A stretch of 64,000 nt of DNA from Mytilus galloprovincialis (taxonomy: Eukaryota > Mollusca > Bivalvia > Mytilida > Mytilidae): the NCBI RefSeq assembly GCF_965363235.1, contig NC_134850.1:41660602-41724601 (forward strand), read 5' to 3'. The position numbers were made by a program, and so were the translations under genes. The notes under the pieces are model-generated. The model was given only the letters and a program-made list of their open reading frames with translations. It did not search any database and was not told the origin of the DNA. Positions 59,601 to 62,600 of this stretch are shown here, one piece after another; position 1 is the first letter of the stretch, and the number at the start of each line of letters is the position of its first letter.

Positions 59601-62600
59601 AAGAAATTAATTACTTTTTGTAAAGTACAAAACAGTTAGAATCATTAAAAATTCTCCTAAGTTCTCCCTATTCAATATTTCTAAATTATGGCTATTCCAG
59701 GAAAAAATGTATGAGAAGGTTGGACAACACTTTTATTATACTCCACCATCCATAATTTTGTAACAGAATTGTATTAATGCGACCATTCCTATCACCACCA
59801 GATATATCATGTGGTGTCCAAACCTGCCATATATTTTTTTCCTGGAAAAGCCTTAAGCCCAAACCTTGAAAGTTTATTTTCAATTTTTGTTTACCTAAAT
59901 CACAATTTTTTTTAAGTTCTTACCAGGAACGGCATATGGCTGGCTGTAGTTACATGAAGATTTGGGTAACTTTACATCAGTCAATACTGTGTGCTGTACT
60001 GCACATGGCCCAGCAGCAGAATAGCAGACTTCAATGTCCATATTAACTACAAACACTCTCTCACTCTGGTAGTTCACTATTTTGTATCTGTAGAACAGGG
60101 GAAAAAAAAGACTTGAAAACTGCTGGATTTTGGAAGGAAGGAGGGAAAATTAGACATGGTAACAATATATATGATTGATTGAATGGACATTTAAAAATAA
60201 CATGTTTTTGTCTTTTCAGATTTATTTCAAATTCAGTCAATATCCCTTTCAGTCAGTATGCATGGATAAATTTTTTGCCTTTTTAATAGAAATATGAGCT
60301 ATCAAAATTAATTAAGTTGTAGCTAACTAAAAATTTAATTCCACTGTGTCTATAAAGTGGGGATGGTAGTAACATTTCATTATCAATTAATAATACCCCC
60401 AAAAAATATAAAATGACAGATTTACAAATAAACATTTTTAAGACGATGAAATGAAATCTCAAATTCAATGTAAATATAGTTCTTACTTAATATTAACAAG
60501 CCCTCCGAAGGAGAAAGTATCTTCCTGTGCATACTGGAAACTATACAGAGATATAGTTCTGTTGAAATTCTCTATACCAACTGTGAACTCCCTACTACAC
60601 ACATCAAGGTCAGCATAAACTCTGAAGGTCGTATCTAACTTGGCAATTTCAACACAGCAGTCAATTTTAGTACAGCTGTCACCAAGGTTACATACAATAC
60701 CAGAACCAGGCAATGTAGTGAGTGTTGGTGCATTCTGACATCCTGTCCAAAATATATATATATATATAGTTAAAGAAAGTAGATATAATGACATTCTTGT
60801 AGACCAAACCAGGTTAATAATTTTTCAAACTATCTACAGTGGATTCCTTATTATTTGTTGGATACCAATATTCATGGATTTCATAGTTACAGGGGAACCA
60901 CAAATTACAAATTTTCTTAATGAATTTATGCAGACTTTGGCCAAACAATGTAATCAAATTTCCACAAAATGCATATTTTCCTTAATCCACGAAAATTGGT
61001 ACAAACGAAAATAAATGAATCCACAGTAAACAACAAGTAAATCTAAACACAAAAAAAATCAAAAAAAATAATTATAACCATCTTCTCATGAAATACCATC
61101 AAGTATTTTTACATGTTTACTGATGTAGGTAGAATTGTGAACAAGCAATGCATGCACTACTAATTTAACAACATTTTGTCCACCATTTTTTATTTAGAAA
61201 GTGAGTGTGTTGGTATATTTCTCACCTGAACTATTAGTCCAGTTTTCAAAGTTGACTGGTTTATAAGGTGCAGAAGATGCCACACACTGGCTAGGTTGTA
61301 CATGTATATTTCTCACCTGAACTAATAGCCCAGCCTTCAGAGTTGAGGGGTGTATATGGTGCAGAAGATGCCACACAGTGGTTAGGCTGTATATAATATT
61401 ACCTGAACTAATAGCCCACCCTTCAGAGTTGACGGGTGTATAAGGTACAAAAGATGCCACACAGTGGTTAGGCTGTATATAATATTACCTGAACTAATAG
61501 CCCAGCCTTCAGAGTTGACGGGTGTATAAGGTGCAGAAGATGCCACACAGTGGCTCGGCTGTAGATAATCTTCAAACTGTAAGAATCTTTCAAGTTCAAT
61601 GACGACAAGTTCTGACAAAGGATTTGAGTCTGTATAACTGTTACTTGATAGCCAGGTTGTCAAGTCAAAACCTAAAATAATGAAAATCATAGTCAGATTT
61701 CTTAAAAAGAAGAATGTGTCTAAAAATTAAACATGAAACTTGGAAAATTTAAGGGAAAAAAAATTCAGTTCTTTCTGTTTGGCAAAAAATGATTCTGTAT
61801 TAGAATTCTATTTTAAACTCCACATATGTTTACTTCAAATGTTTATATATACAAATGTTATTCTTCAAGTAATGCTGGTACTACTCATAAATAATGATCA
61901 TACTTCAGTTAAAAGATAATGGACATATAAACTTAAAGAAATCTGTATATAATATCCATCATGGTTGAAAATTTTAAATTAAAAAAAAAAGTTATAATGC
62001 AGAAGTAAAGATTTATAACAAAACTTTGACTTTTCTTACTTGGATTGCCAGAGAATGCAAATCTATTGTTCCAATTACAGGACTTCTTTGGTAGTTTGAC
62101 ATTATCTAATACTGTATGTTTAACATCACAACTGTCTCTGTCTGAAGTCTCCATACACAGACCCATGTCAACAGATACCAGGTACATTCCTTCGCTGGTT
62201 AAATCATGGATCACATAGCTGGAAAAAAGTTTGAAAAAAGGAATATTAGGACGGTCAAAAAAAAAAAAAAATAGAACTGTAGCACAAAAGACTCTACAGT
62301 TAGTTTAGACAGGTTAAAAATAACAAAGTATACAATCAGTAGCAAGTTTTTGATTTTGTTGATTTCATATTACTTTTGGTAGATTATAAAATCCTCATAA
62401 AGTATATAAACACAGATATATGTCTCGCCTTTTAAAACCTTATCACTAGATACAACATTTGTATGTGCCACCAATTCTGCTGAGGACCAAAAATAACACT
62501 AAAAAGTTTTGATTTCACAACTATTGTCACAGGTGACACAAAAAATATTCCAAACAAACAAATTTTCTAATAGCATTTCTTAAAATGTATTCTTCTACAG

